64,000 bases of DNA, from assembly GCF_036324505.1 (NCBI RefSeq), contig NC_086368.1, positions 16,110,921 to 16,174,920 of the forward strand. Reading direction: 5' to 3'. The stretch is from Eleginops maclovinus. Taxonomy: Eukaryota > Chordata > Actinopteri > Perciformes > Eleginopidae. How positions within the stretch are numbered: the first letter of the stretch is position 1; each line of letters starts with the position of its first letter. Both the position numbers and the translations under genes were made by a program. Positions 12,663-29,043 of the stretch are shown in pieces. The notes beneath the pieces were generated by a model, which saw only the letters and a list, made by a program, of their open reading frames with translations, had not been told where the DNA came from and made no database searches.

Positions 12663-15600
12663 ATGAACAGCTGTAGAAGAATAGCCTGTAGGGAGTGGAG
12701 GTCCGGCCTGAACACTGTCTTCTCTAGGGTCACAGCTCCGTCCCTCTGCCGGAGCCAGGCCACATGTGCTGCTCCAGACCCCAACACGGGAGAGAAACCC
12801 CGGCTAAGGGCGATCGACCTGGCGAAGGAGGTCCAGAAGGAGACGACGAATACCCAGGCTGCCGGACAGAGGACGAAGACCCGGGAGGCGGGACAGAGGA
12901 CGAAGCCGGAGGCGGCTGAGGCAGCAGCTGCAGAGATCCCTCCTCCACTGTCCGGGCAGCAGAAGCGGGTGATGGAGCTGAAACGGTTCAGTCTGCAGCT
13001 GCAACAAGTTCATCCCAACGTTTTGGCCAAACACCTGCTCAGAAGCGTGCTGTACCAAGACAATGATGTGGTGATCACCAACAAACCTTATGGAGTTCCT
13101 GTCAGAGGTAAACAAACAGGAGCTGAAGACAATTAAACAAATTTAAAATCCGAGTTCAGCCAAGAGACAGATGTTAAAGCATTTGGTTAGGAAAATAGAG
13201 AATGTATGGTTATTTACTTAGAGCTGAGACTATATGTTAATAATCCATTGAGAGAAAGTATATATATTTTTAAAGTACAATGCTTTTCTCTGTTTTTAAC
13301 CATCTACATAGATGTCTGTTTTGATAATAAGCCAATATATGTGTCTGATATTCACCTTAATGGTAACTACTGATCATTTTGTATTTCAGTATTTGAATTG
13401 TTCTTAACTTCAAGATATTGTCATAAATGTAAAATCCTGCTGACATTGGACTGTCTGGACCTGAATACATGTCTCTTTGCTGTTGCTGATCTCAGAGGAA
13501 TGCGGGGGAACATCCATCTCCTCTGTGCTCCCTGTTCTCTGCAAAATGATGGATGGGATGAAGATGAAGTCTGATTCTCAACTGATCCCATGCCTGAGGC
13601 TGGAGAAAGAGACCACAGGAGTGCTCCTGCTGGCCAGGAGTGAAAAAGTAGTGCAGCACATACTCAACCTTCACACAAATAACCAAGTGCAGAGGAAATA
13701 CTGGTAAGAGAAGAAGGACTTGACACTGCATAAACCATTTATCTTTGCTCTGATGTCACAGAAATAAATGTCAGTGAGAAAAAACTCAGATATAAACTAT
13801 ATTTTGTTTCACATACTGAGGTAAACAATTGAACCAACTTCATAGTAAGTACCAAATAATACCTTTGTATTCACAATTCCACAGTTTAAGATACAACAAC
13901 CACATATGTATTTTCATGCATGCTTAACTCCAGGATGAATTCAGATTAGTTTTAATAGTCTGGGATATGTCAATGATAAGCAAAGACCAGGAAAATAGCA
14001 TTAAATGCCTCATTGGGCAACCCTGAGAAACTGGTTCAATCTGGTGGAAAACAGTAAAAACTACAACATTGAAACTAGGCTTCTGGACGTCAAAACGTAT
14101 ATGCAAATGTAAGATGTTTTGCTGTAATTGCTGTGGTATAAAAAGCTGTGGTATATAATGGGGACATTTTTGTCTGTAAGGGTGTCTGTTTTTTTGCTGC
14201 GCAATTTATTATGGACTCATTATACTATCCCTAATGATGCGTAATGCTTAAAAATGTGTCAACATTTTCACTGTTCCTCCTCAGGGTCGTCATAGTGGGT
14301 GTACCTGTTCCATCTGAAGGAGTGATCGACATCCCTATCATAGAGAGAGAGGTCCCAGGCCCTCGCCCGCACTACAAGGTGTGTCCTCTGTAAAAATGAG
14401 TCAATTAGTTTGTCCAACTGACAGTAAATGAAATCCAAATTTGATAATGATTTGCTGTAAAGTTGTTAGTAACAAAAACAAACGCATACCAATTGCAGCA
14501 TTACAAATACAGAGAGCTGCTTTTTTAAAACCTGTGATTATGGTATTTTTGCTATTGGTCACATTGTATTATCTTATTTGACTTAGTTGTTTGTAAAAAA
14601 GTTAATCATTAAAATAATTATCAATCTTGGTATCATTCTTCTATAAAACCTTTCTTTTATTTTAGATGGCCCTAAGTCCTCTTTTCAGAGTGAATGATGC
14701 AGGCGACGGTGTGACCAAAGTCCGCGCCCAGCGGCAAGCCCACCCTGCAGTGACCAAGTACAAAGTGTTGGACAGCGGCAGTGGCTGCAGCCTCGTGGAG
14801 CTCCAGCCTTTAACTGGTAAGATGGGTGTTCATTTTTTGACGAGACTGCCATTTCAGCTTGTCAAATTTCTTTTCAAGAAGACTGGATGCACGTTTTCAA
14901 CACAATGTCCTTCTTTCATCAACAGAAGTGAAGCACCAGATGAGAGTTCACATGGCACTTGCTCTGACATGCCCCATTCTTGGAGATCACAAATATTCCC
15001 ACTCAAGCAAACTGGCGCCTCAGGTAAGATGTTTACATTGTACCACAGAGAAAGAGTGCCTAATGCAAGACAGCTTTATCTCCCAGTAACAAATACAAAA
15101 TGCCACTTAAGGAAGAGTCTAATATCATCAGCTGCATTTTGAAAAGGGGACAAACTACCCAGTGGTAAAGCTGTATGTTGATAGGTCCCTGCGCTTCATT
15201 AACTAGTTCCTTAATATTTATTGCTTAATAGAAGTTTTATTGAAAGTACTACAGCTGGATGTGAAATAGTTTTTAAAAATCCTCAACATGTTGGAGATGT
15301 TTTCCTTTGGCATTAACGTTCCCAGAGTATGCCAGTCACATATAAATAATGTTTCAATCACCCCAATTTGTATAAGACCTACTGGTTCTACCGTAGAAGA
15401 AGAGAAGCCTCGGTTTCTCAGATCAGCAGTTATAGAATTAGCTGCTGAAAGCCCACTGGTCGTATGCCTGATATGATATATCTTTTGCCCTTGGTGGCGG
15501 AAACTGAATGAGAAGTAACCTGTCTGGTTATATTGCTGTTAAACCTCTGATCAACAGGAGACAGTGAGATGTGTCAGATGTATGGCCTTGAATTCTTTCA

Positions 15601-16108
15601 AAATGTATTCAAACTGTAATTCTATGTGCTGGGGAAAAGCAGCATCTTTTAATTTCATCTCCCTCCCGCTCAACAAACCATCTACTCTTAGTATTACTGA
15701 TCCTCAAACCCAACCTATTGGCATTCAAGAGTGCCTTTTTGAAATCTGATTGATCATGCATTAATTCAACATGTCAGGCTGACTTTGCTTTCACTTGGGT
15801 ATATAATTAAACATGTATTAACAGGTTAACAAGAGCCCAGTTCCTCTCACTCAGAATGTGTATCTTTGATAATAAGTAACACATTTGTTCCTTTTGGTGC
15901 ACAGAAATTACCAGAGCGTGTGCTGGTAAAGCTTGGACTGGAGCAAAGCAAGGTCCGGCATCTTCCTCTTCACTTGCTTGCTCAACAGCTGACGCTGCCA
16001 GGAACAAAAGAAGAAGACATCAGTGTGACTTGTCCCCTGCCTAAATACTTCAAACAGACGTTGAATCGACTGCGTTTAGAGTCGTCTGATGAAAAGGACC
16101 AGATATAA
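12663..16108 (+). CDS. rpusd3: Mitochondrial RNA pseudouridine synthase-like protein (RPUSD3/RPUSD4 type)
   Basis: RluA-family protein; family members in mitochondria modify 16S rRNA (RPUSD4) or act with mitochondrial mRNA and the 16S rRNA module (RPUSD3). Six exons: 12663-13107, 13496-13703, 14285-14378, 14666-14816, 14926-15023, 15905-16108; 1200 nt, 399 aa. The N-terminus is Arg-rich and acid-poor, fitting a mitochondrial presequence, followed by a charged linker. The synthase fold begins near residue 115 ([27 protein letters not shown]) and ends with [17 protein letters not shown]. The catalytic motif, normally HRLDKxTSG, reads [10 protein letters not shown], with Glu185 (codon 13603-13605) where the catalytic Asp should be. 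RPUSD3 is, as I recall, the paralogue that lost this Asp, and PRRT3 and RPUSD3 share human 3p25, so I prefer rpusd3. Much of the fold still looks closer to RPUSD4, so the paralogue call is moderate and the family call is strong. Confidence 0.72.
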
Positions 16109-17267
16109 CCACCTTTTAGTTTTTTTGTTAGCAATCCAAGTGATGTCTAAATGCAGTGAGCAACAGGAGTGCACTATTTAAGTTAAATGGGAAATTAAAT
16201 TATATCAAGCTTGGTAATTGTGAGGTGATGCAAAATTATCAAACGGAAAATGTACAGTGATATACAACTCATTTTTTAGTAATAAACAAATGATGCAGAA
16301 CTGTATTACAACTATTTTTTTTAAATGTAAATCCAAATGTACACTTGCTTTTAAGGGAGGTATCACCAGGCTGCGGTTGGTGTGACAAGTCACTTTTTCA
16401 AGGCCCACAAAAAATCCATACTTCAAAAGTCAGAGTTGCATTTTCACAGACTACAAAGCGCTAAATTATATTCACTTTTGAATTGCTTGACTTTTGATAC
16501 AAATATTGATATTAAGCTAAAGCAAAGTGTTTTCTTCTGCATGTCCTGTTTAATAACCCACTAATAATACATACAGGAATAAGTAGGCAAATATCCTTGA
16601 TGGTTTAAATCACTAGCTATGACCTGAGAAAAAATGTTTCTAATCTCCTGAATGACCACAATATAGCACTTTGAGGTCTGACTCCCACAAGCATAAGCTA
16701 TGACGTCTTTTTTGAAAACAGGCACAAGTTTTTCAGCTCCGAACGTATCAATACAGGATTCAAAATGCAGTCAATATACAAAAACAGTTGTGAGAAGTGG
16801 TCCTGTATTCGTCCAATAAGGTATATCATGGTGGGACTTAGAAGAAAACACAAAATGTGGTAAATGATCGGCGAGGTTAAGTAGTAAAGGGTTTAATGTC
16901 CTCATACTGTTTTGATATTTTTACAGGAAAATGTACCCAATCTGAGCTCAGAGGGCAGGAGGTCAAATAGGTCCAGCAGTGGTGAGACTTAATCCTCCCT
17001 TAATTGCCAGTTTAAAGGTTACAGAGGCAATGGCTTACAAAAGGTGGTCAAAGAATACAGTCCAACCCATCAGTTGAACACAGAAAATATAAGAAAAAAA
17101 ATCATTCAAGATGAGCTCCTTAGAGAGCTAAAACGATTGTTTCAGAAGTTGTCTCATTTGATTTCAGATGATGGTGCTTGAGGTTTATAGAGTCAGGATG
17201 GATACTGCATAGTCAACAATCAGTGACTGGAGATCAAGTTCCCATGAGTCCAGTGATTCTTCTCAGC
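16109..17267. other. Convergent 3' region between rpusd3 and qrich1
   Basis: The two genes converge here, so both 3' UTRs must fall within this 1.2 kb. I see no other gene. A short T tract (17503-17519) lies just inside qrich1's last intron, not here. Confidence 0.45.
16281..16286 (+). promoter_or_regulatory. Candidate polyadenylation signal of rpusd3
   Basis: AATAAA 173 bp after the stop codon of the pseudouridine-synthase gene. Position is plausible; no downstream cleavage site was verified. Confidence 0.4.
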
Positions 17268-20200
17268 TTAGCTCATGATGCCCTGTACAACACCGAATAT
17301 CTCCTGGATCTCTCGGACCACAATGATGCGGGCCAACACCTGCTCCACTTGCTGACTCGTGAGGGGCTGAGACGAGTACCACATCGGGCTGTTAGGTGCA
17401 ACGACAGGCTCTGGAGTCATGTAGTATGCATCGTTCCTCCCCTTAGCGCTTTGAGGACTGGAAAAAGAAAAGGAAGGTAAGACTTTGGAAGGCTCTGCAC
17501 ATTTTTTTTTTTTTTTTTTAAATCTCCCCCCTTGAGATTGGAAAAAGGGTTCTATGGGTAATCAGGAGGCTCCCCATTACAAAAATGCCAACCGAAATGT
17601 TGCTACAGTGATCTTGAAGGTCGCATGTGGCACAAATCATGGTAATACAAATGATATCCACACAAAATTAGCTGCAAAACGTAGGAGACATAACAGGATG
17701 GGAATGGCCAACATTGACTTCTACCATAAGGTATTAAGCCTTTGTATAGAGTGCTGAGCTTTCTTTCAAAAACACATTTGGGTACCCATCTTTACTTGTG
17801 GCATTTACTGTTGACATTTAATCAGCCGCGGTGCCCAACACCTCTACAAATTGGAATAGTACAAGGTTTACGATGACGCACACTGATTAATGATCCAGTT
17901 ACATAGGATGTATGTGATTGAGTCACTCACCATTTGAAGAGATAAAAGTCATAAAGTTTAATTGGGCAGCGAAGCGGATTCTCTGGATCCTCAATCTGCT
18001 CTTCATACATGTCATCAGTTCCTGAAACAGAAGACACACAACTCATCAGCACAAGAAACTTCTGCTGTCAAAGTCTGTGACTCATAGCTCGACTTCCTTC
18101 CATGTTAGGCTTACTGTATTGAGCACCTTTCTGTCCTGCACTCTGCGGACCTTGTCCTTTGAGAAGGCGGATACTGGTGGCTTTGTCCTTGGCATTGGCG
18201 GGGTTCTTCCTAGTGTGTCTTAGGACCTTGGAGAAAGCTACTTGCATGTGTTGTTCAGCTGTCATCAGTTGGAAATGCCTGTGAAAAAGACATGTTTACA
18301 TCATAGAAATCTAAATTGCAGGCCTGTGTCATTAATGAGAACAGACTCAGGTCAGTCGGTGCTGAGAAGGGGTTACTTACTTAGTGTTGAAATACATTAG
18401 AGTCGTGAGCAATGTGGATGGTGAATGTGCACCGAGCTGTTTGCACTCCCACAGCATCTCCTCTGTCACATGACTTGGAATGACATAACCTAAGATGAAA
18501 ACACACAATGAGCGAGTCTTTCTATAACACTGGAAAACAAGCATAAGTGTTGACTGTCTCTTACCTAAAGGATGGACACTGGGTCTCCAACCATCCAGAA
18601 TTTTGTGTAAACACCCACAAAAACGTGTGTAATACGGATCAGAGAAAATGTCATCCACACGTCCATTTTCAGAAAGATACTAAGAAAAGAAACAAACAGG
18701 TTCACACTTGAAGCAGACAGAGCTTTGGCATGATGCAGCAGTTGAGCATGGGAAAACAAACCTTTTGTATGCACAAGAAAACATAATATAGAACATCAGA
18801 TGTGAATTGCTCTTCCTCTGATCCTCGTGCCTCTTGCGTCATGAGGGAAAGACCCAAGTTCAACTCGGCTACTGCACTTGACACCAAATCTTCTTGAAAA
18901 CGCAGCGGCTGACGACCTATATAAAAGCGGACAGATGAGTACAGGAAACGTTTTTATCAGTTCTATTATAGCTAAGTTAGCATGCTTACTTCTCAGTTTA
19001 AAGCAGAATGAAAGCTATTAAGAAGTACAATATGAACACTGTTGCACCAGGAATGAAAATGAAACTGAAACTGTATTTGTTCTTGTGTGAGGTAATATAC
19101 AATTATAGACATCAGGGCTGTTTGATTAATATCAAATAGGAATGTGTGTGCTATTAATTGTTAGTTGACTTACGTCCTATGGGTGCAAGCTTTGTCTTCT
19201 CCTGCTTGTTAAGCTCTGCATTTTTTCTCTTAACCCAAAGACGCCAGACCTCCAGGCCCTCCTCAGGCTTCAGGCAGATAGGAACCATGATCTCTGTAGG
19301 CTGCTCAGCATGAGCCTCCGTCTCTATGTGACCCTGCACAAAACCAAAATGAAATCATAATCACAATTAATACTTTCTGCTTATCCAGGGCATCAAGAAT
19401 AAAAAGCATCTTTATAATCACATGATGATAACTCAGCTAGGTAAATTTGTAATTACTTAAGTAAGTTGTAGTTGTTTAGTCTATCAAATTCCAGAGTTTG
19501 AATATTCTTAGGAATAAAAGGTTTGCTCTTTGAAAAGGGTATATTAGCATTACACTATTAGTTGATCCTTACATCAGTGCCACAGAAGAGTGACAGAATG
19601 TTGTTAATACTAAAAACTGATTATAGCACAGGACAAATTCAGTTAAAGAAAGTCTGTTCGAACCTGCAGATGGAGCTGCTGGTCTTGTCCCTCTTCTCCT
19701 TGACCGTGCTGCTGATTTGGGTCCCATATGTGTACCGACTGTGTGGTGTTGTAAGACCCTCCTACAGTCTGCACTGCCACAGGGATATGAATGTTCCCGT
19801 TCATGAACTGCGCTGGGAACAAGGTCTGCACTATTTCTTCCTGCGTCCCAGTTGAGGGCGACTGCACATCTGCTGACCTTGATGAAGGACTGGGGGACAT
19901 TTTGTCCTTACCATTGGTGGTGGTCACTTGCATTGTGTTGTACGTGTCCTGTGGTATGGTGATGTGAGTAACCCCCTGCTGCTGTGGAGAGGAGTAAACA
20001 GGGATGGTCCAGGTTTCGCCTGTGGGACCTGTGATGGTTCCTGTAGTGCTGTACAGTTGAGCGCTGTCAACAGTGAGCAAGTCTGGTCGTAGGGACACAT
20101 AGCTCTGCTGCTGCCCTTGAGGGATGGCTACAACTGTGGCCACCTGCTGGCCCTGTGGAACTGCGTAAGACACAGACACAGGGACATCCACCTTACGCTT

Positions 20201-21805
20201 CTTGGCAGGTTGGAGGACAGTTGAGACAGTGGAGGACCTCCTCTCCGCCTCTCTGGCAGAGTCCTGTTGCTGTGATGGAGACGTGGTTTCTATGGTCCGA
20301 ATTTGGATCTGTTGGCCATCTTGTAGTTGAATTTGCTGGCCACCTTGTAGCTGAATCTGTTGGCCACTATGTAGCTGAATTTGCTGGCCACCTGGTAGCT
20401 GTATGTGTTGGCCTCCCTGTAGCTGAATTTGTTGGCCACCCGGTAACTGAATTTGCTGGCCACCCTGTAGCTGAATTTGCTGGCCATCATGTAGCTGAAT
20501 TTGTTGGCCACTCTGTAATTGAATTTGCTGGCCACTTTGTAATTGAATTTGTTGGCCACCTGGTAACTGAATTTGCTGGCCACCCTGGAGCTGAATTTGC
20601 TGGCCACCCTGGAGCTGAATTTGTTGGCCACCTGGTAACTGAATTTGCTGGCCACTCTGTAGCTGAATATGTTGACCATCTTGTAGTTGAATATGTTGAC
20701 CAGCTTGGAGTTGAATTTGCTGGCCGCCTGGCAGCTGAATATGCTGCATTCCTTGCAACTGGATTTGTTGTCCTCCAGCTACAGCAGCCACCAGTTGCGC
20801 CTGAATCTGTGGAACACAGTTGAAATAATCAACAACCAGAATCACATTAAAGCACTTGATATCGGTAACTGTTTAACTACATCCAGGACCTGCTGCTGCT
20901 GCTCCTCTGTAAGCTCTCCCTGCTGGATAAAATGTGCTGTTGAGATTCCCTGCAGGTCCTGCTGAGAGGGGGCGGCAACCTGAAGAACCTGGCCAACGGT
21001 TTGGTCCTGCTGTTCCTGGATCTGAACCTGGCACAGTGCAAGAGTTTGAGAAATAAACAGAACTGTCAGAACACATAAAGAAAAGAAGGACCTTACTTAC
21101 ACCGTGAAGTACTTTTTTCCCCCAGATCTATGAATACTGAGTTGATCAAACTTCTTCTCCACAGAGGAAGTCACTAAACTCTATGTGTTTTTGTTGCTCA
21201 CGGTGAGTGGTATAAGGGCAGCAAGGGCAAAGATAGTTCACCCCATCTCCACTATAACCTAAAGACTCAAACACCATGCTGCCTTTTCTTTTGTTTTCGT
21301 ATTGGCAAAGAGTAATGAGAGCGTTTCTGTACCTATCAGGCCCTATCTGTCTGGTGCAATTTAAGCATGGAAAGAAACTGACAGTGCCATATAAACTAAC
21401 CTGCACCTGAAGCTGCTGTTCAGACTCTTGATGCACAGACAAATGAGGTGAAATCTCAGCCGATGTCACCTGTACCTGTCATAAAGCATGTACATGTATG
21501 AAGTGAATAATATAATTCAACATCCACAACCATAACAAAAAAAGACCTGCTCTTACCGGACAAGCCAACTCCAAGAGAGAGCCAGCCACCTCTGTGCTGT
21601 CTGCGTACACACAGTTGGTGTCTTGCTGTTGGTACACCATGGCTGTTGTGGTGGCTGCCCCTCCCTGCTGGCTGAACTCCTGCAGCACCTCTGGGCCCTT
21701 GGAGAGAGACTCCAGAAACTCCTTCATCCTGTGCTGAGGGACTGTGCGGGCCTTCTGCCGCACATACTCATCAAAAGAGACCACCCCACTCTCCTGCTCA
21801 TTCAT
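17268..21805 (-). CDS. qrich1: Glutamine-rich protein 1 (QRICH1), with expanded tandem repeat
   Basis: QRICH1 is a nuclear transcriptional regulator with an N-terminal CARD-like domain and a C-terminal DUF3504-type domain; it acts in the ER-stress/ATF4 response. Eleven coding exons: 21805-21557, 21475-21401, 21027-20881, 20806-19664, 19333-19174, 18916-18762, 18679-18565, 18489-18381, 18278-18115, 18021-17931, 17457-17268. Total 2598 nt, 865 aa, against 776 in human as I recall. The start is the ATG giving [20 protein letters not shown]. The N-terminal domain keeps [18 protein letters not shown] and [18 protein letters not shown]. The centre keeps [18 protein letters not shown] (nuclear-signal-like) and [19 protein letters not shown]. 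The C-terminal domain keeps [38 protein letters not shown] and [12 protein letters not shown]. The extra length comes mainly from 19 copies of an 8-residue repeat in the 1.1 kb exon. Confidence 0.95.
20291..20770 (-). repeat. Coding minisatellite, 24-bp unit (QQIQLQGG), 19 copies plus a partial
   Basis: In the coding frame the unit is QQIQL(Q/P/H)(G/S/D/A)G, with QH replacing QQ in several copies. I count 19 full units (20770-20315) and one partial that runs into the conserved [12 protein letters not shown] flank (20314-20291). The unit is a multiple of three and stays in frame throughout. In human QRICH1, as I recall it, this place holds about one such unit. Because the unit is 24 bp, other frames on both strands are also open across it, which creates long spurious ORFs. 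Confidence 0.93.
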
Positions 21806-25570
<3,765 letters not shown>

Positions 25571-27157
25571 ATGGCGGCATCTTACTCAATGAACCGGAAC
25601 CTGTCGGGACCTGTAGGTCCCTGTGCGCTTGGTTTGAGTCCTTGTGTATTTCTTGCAAACTCTAATGGTACCAATCTGCTCTGGGATGACATGGGGTGCA
25701 CACTGGCATTAGCCTGGGAATTTCATGTTTTTGGATCAGCCAGCCTTTTCATATTGATGGCAGTCCTGGCAGCTTTGGGAGTGGTTGGTGCATGCACTCT
25801 TCCCCATCCTGTTTGCGAAGCCTTGATTTTGACAAATTCTCTGCTGATGCTAAGTGGTAGTCTGCGTGGTGTCATCCTACTCCTCGATCCTTATGGCACC
25901 AATGGTATCCTGCCCCGTGCAACTCTGACGGCACTTCATAATGTTCCTCTGCTGTTCCTGCTATGGACCCAGGTGTTCATTGCTCTGGTCACTTTTAAAG
26001 GATTGAAATTATTACTTCTTTCGCTTAAACTGCAGCACTCGTGGGTGGTTGGATTACTGGCTTTATCACACTGCACCCTATTAATTGCAGCAGACCTTTT
26101 TTCTTCAACATTATGCCCCACCCTCCCTCTGTTGCTGCAGACCCTTTCTCTCTGCTTTGGCCTTTTTTTCTGCATGGGAATCCTCATCATGTCTTTCTCT
26201 GGTCTACACCCCAGTCTCAGGTCGCCTGTACCTCAGTGGGTTCCCTCACAGAGGATTGAGAAACATGCAAAGCGTGTTACAGCAGTGTGCGCCTTCTTCG
26301 GGTTTCTCTGCTGCAGCATTCAGATGTATGGTCTCCTCTGGCTTTATGGGCTTCTCGGGAACTGGAGATACTTTGGCTGGGGCTGGTGGCTCAGTCAGTT
26401 TTGGGCCAGAATACTCGAGTTAGCTTGGGGTTTTTTTTTGCTTGTCCTTGGATCCTGGATCTTTTGGACACCATCAAGGGGTCATCATGGGCAGGGCAGA
26501 ATTGAAGTGGCTAAAGCCTTCGAGAAGACCAGCTGGTGCAGTAGGATCTTGGCCAGAATACGGAGAGGACCACTGAAAAAATCTGATAAAACTTGGGAAG
26601 ATCTGAAGCCGAGTAACTGGGCAAAGTATGATGTGTCCAGAGCATGTTTCATCAACAACTTAACATGTCCGTATGATGATCAACCATCTAAAATTACTCC
26701 AGAATACAATCCTGAACCTGTAAGTAAAAACAGCTCTGACTCTCAAGCTGCACTACTCTGGCAAAAAGTTGGGGAGTGTGAATGTATTATCTCACTTGTA
26801 GAATTCGACATTCGACCTCTATCGCCTATTAACCTCAGGCGCAGCATTGACAACGCCATTTACCATAGGCAGCTTATAGCAGGACTGCTTAAACTACCAC
26901 CTTCCCCTTGGACACAAACTATGGGCATGGACACCACTGAGGAAAATTATGGTACAACAATATTCCCTCCAGCTTATTCGGGCCATGGATGGAATTTGGA
27001 TACAGAGTCTCTATCTGCATCTGTGGAAAGTATCGACGCTAAAGAACGGATACAGTCAGTCGGTGTTACCACAGATTATAATCGTAGTGTTAGGTCTGCA
27101 GCTGCTGCAGTGATGCATCAGCATGACTGGTCCGAAGAAGATGTCACAGACCTCTAA
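25571..27157 (+). CDS. prrt3: PRRT3/PRRT4-type proline-rich transmembrane protein, single exon
   Basis: An intronless 528-aa ORF. After a short Asn-glycosylatable head (NSNGT at about 30-34), seven hydrophobic stretches follow at roughly residues 52-77, 81-105, 117-145, 156-180, 185-210, 236-263 and 277-299. Then comes a hydrophilic cytoplasmic tail with WEDLKPSNWAKYDVSRACF and INLRRSIDNAIYHRQLI. This multispanning block plus the SLDNA/SIDNA-like tail is typical of PRRT3 and PRRT4; their molecular function is not settled. Synteny with the 3p25-type neighbour rpusd3 favours PRRT3. The mammalian protein has a long proline-rich ectodomain before the membrane part; here an in-frame TGA (25556-25558) lies just upstream of the ATG, so no ectodomain is joined to this exon in this frame. 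Either the ectodomain was lost or it enters through an internal splice acceptor such as the AG at 25615-25616. Confidence 0.72.
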   Translation: MAASYSMNRNLSGPVGPCALGLSPCVFLANSNGTNLLWDDMGCTLALAWEFHVFGSASLFILMAVLAALGVVGACTLPHPVCEALILTNSLLMLSGSLRGVILLLDPYGTNGILPRATLTALHNVPLLFLLWTQVFIALVTFKGLKLLLLSLKLQHSWVVGLLALSHCTLLIAADLFSSTLCPTLPLLLQTLSLCFGLFFCMGILIMSFSGLHPSLRSPVPQWVPSQRIEKHAKRVTAVCAFFGFLCCSIQMYGLLWLYGLLGNWRYFGWGWWLSQFWARILELAWGFFLLVLGSWIFWTPSRGHHGQGRIEVAKAFEKTSWCSRILARIRRGPLKKSDKTWEDLKPSNWAKYDVSRACFINNLTCPYDDQPSKITPEYNPEPVSKNSSDSQAALLWQKVGECECIISLVEFDIRPLSPINLRRSIDNAIYHRQLIAGLLKLPPSPWTQTMGMDTTEENYGTTIFPPAYSGHGWNLDTESLSASVESIDAKERIQSVGVTTDYNRSVRSAAAAVMHQHDWSEEDVTDL

Positions 27158-28449
27158 ACGTTCTCGAATTTCAAGAGATCCACTTATACTCTCTCCCATC
27201 TAGCCTTCATGAAAAGGTGCAATTAAATGTGGAGAGAGCTTCCACCAGACAATGGCCTCATCCAAACAATAACAAATTTCCTTGTGTTATCTATTCATAG
27301 TCATTTGACTCCCATTAACTCTTCTAAATACATCTTTATTTGTTGTAGCAGAATTGTATTTACATGTGGAGAGCATGGACATTTTTCTCAGGTTACATAG
27401 TAAGCATTTCAGGATGTATAGATGCTTAAATTCTTTGTTTCTATTCTTGCCATTTAAAGTTTTGAATGAAGAATGGACCATCTTTCAATTCAGGTGGGAA
27501 ATTCCTACCATCTGAGTTGACACCTCTCTCTTGCTGTTGTAACCCCACCGGTTAAAAGTCATGTTTTTGAGGCTCATCGTTGATAACATGTGAAATCAGC
27601 AAAAACTATTCAACCGAAACATTTAATGTGATTGTATTTTTTGGTGTAAAAAAGTTTTAATGAATTACTCTGACAAAGTCCATGTGCAAAAGTTGTTTAT
27701 TTGTAGCAAGGTTTGTAAAGCACAAATGCAACTATTTCATTCTAATGTTTGTTCTGCAGTAGTGTACTAATACATTCATTTGATTATGGCTTTAAACATA
27801 TCTGTTTAACCTCCTTTTTAGTTGAATGTGTCATTGCGAGCATCAATGCACTTCTGATTAAATCTACCAAGTTTAACTATTAAAACAGGTTCAGGCAGAC
27901 CATCTTCATCCACTACATTTTCATGGAGCACTACTGACTATGATGGCCTAGCTCTGCTGTGATACCAGCACCACCTGTGATGATGGTGAATACTGGTGGT
28001 ACTACAGCAAATTTAGTAAAAGTTAAGGGTTGATAAATTAACATTTTGTCATTTAATTGGCTTAAAAACTGCTCTAGTTTGTTGTCTCATCTGTTACGAA
28101 ATTGGTTGTAGTGTCTGACATTTGGAAGTCCCTTATCAAACTGTTACACATTTGATTTGAAGTGCTTTCTGAAGGACTGACCCTCTCTGCACTCTACAAC
28201 AAAGGTTTGTGCACAGAGCTCAAAGTATAGTGAGCCCTCTTGTGGTTAATAACTGAAGCTGAAGTGCGAAGTACAATTTTGGGGTTTCTTTTTACATGTT
28301 AGATAAAAACATCTAATTTTCCTGAAATGAGGGATAGGGTACATACTTCTTTTTGTTTAAATAACGGTGGGCCTGTTCATAACTAATTTCTATATATTTT
28401 TTTGTGTAATAATGTAATGATTATTATGACTTTTTTCAATCTTAATTTC

Positions 28450-28519
28450 AGGGGTCCCCACCAGGTACTGGGGGCCCTATGCGCTCTGCGTACTCTGCGT
28501 GTAGGGAGCGGCGGCCCTG
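28450..28519. repeat. Short hAT-end-like fragment
   Basis: About 70 bp bounded by CAGGGG on the left and GGCGGCCCTG on the right and containing GGGGGCCCTATGCG. The right end, read on the minus strand as CAGGGCCG..., resembles the end of the hAT element at 51343-55220, which also has a GGGGGCCCTATGC block. Probably a MITE or an end relic; weak. Confidence 0.35.
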
Positions 28520-28848
28520 TATGTAGTAGCCTACCTCTATATAGCTTAATGATAAACAATAAGATTAACACTAAATACACTTTAGATACAAATGGATTGA
28601 TTTAACATTCTACCCACTAGTAAATACAGACATTGAAATGAGTTCTAGTTTTACCAGCTTGATAAACACAACATAATTATGAATAAATATGCTAATACTT
28701 TTGTACTTTAACTTGAATGACATTTTAACCCATCAATGAGGGCATCATGCCTACTACAGCAACAACTAGGCCTCCTGGTGATAGTGGCTAGGTCCTGCAG
28801 TATCCTCAGTACCCCCAGTACCCCCAGTTACAATGTTTTTCTTCATTA

Positions 28849-29043
<195 letters not shown>

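Noticed and set aside
20155..20823. 222-codon plus-strand ORF antisense to qrich1
   Set aside because: It is a by-product of the stop-free 24-bp repeat; it has no splice or family support.
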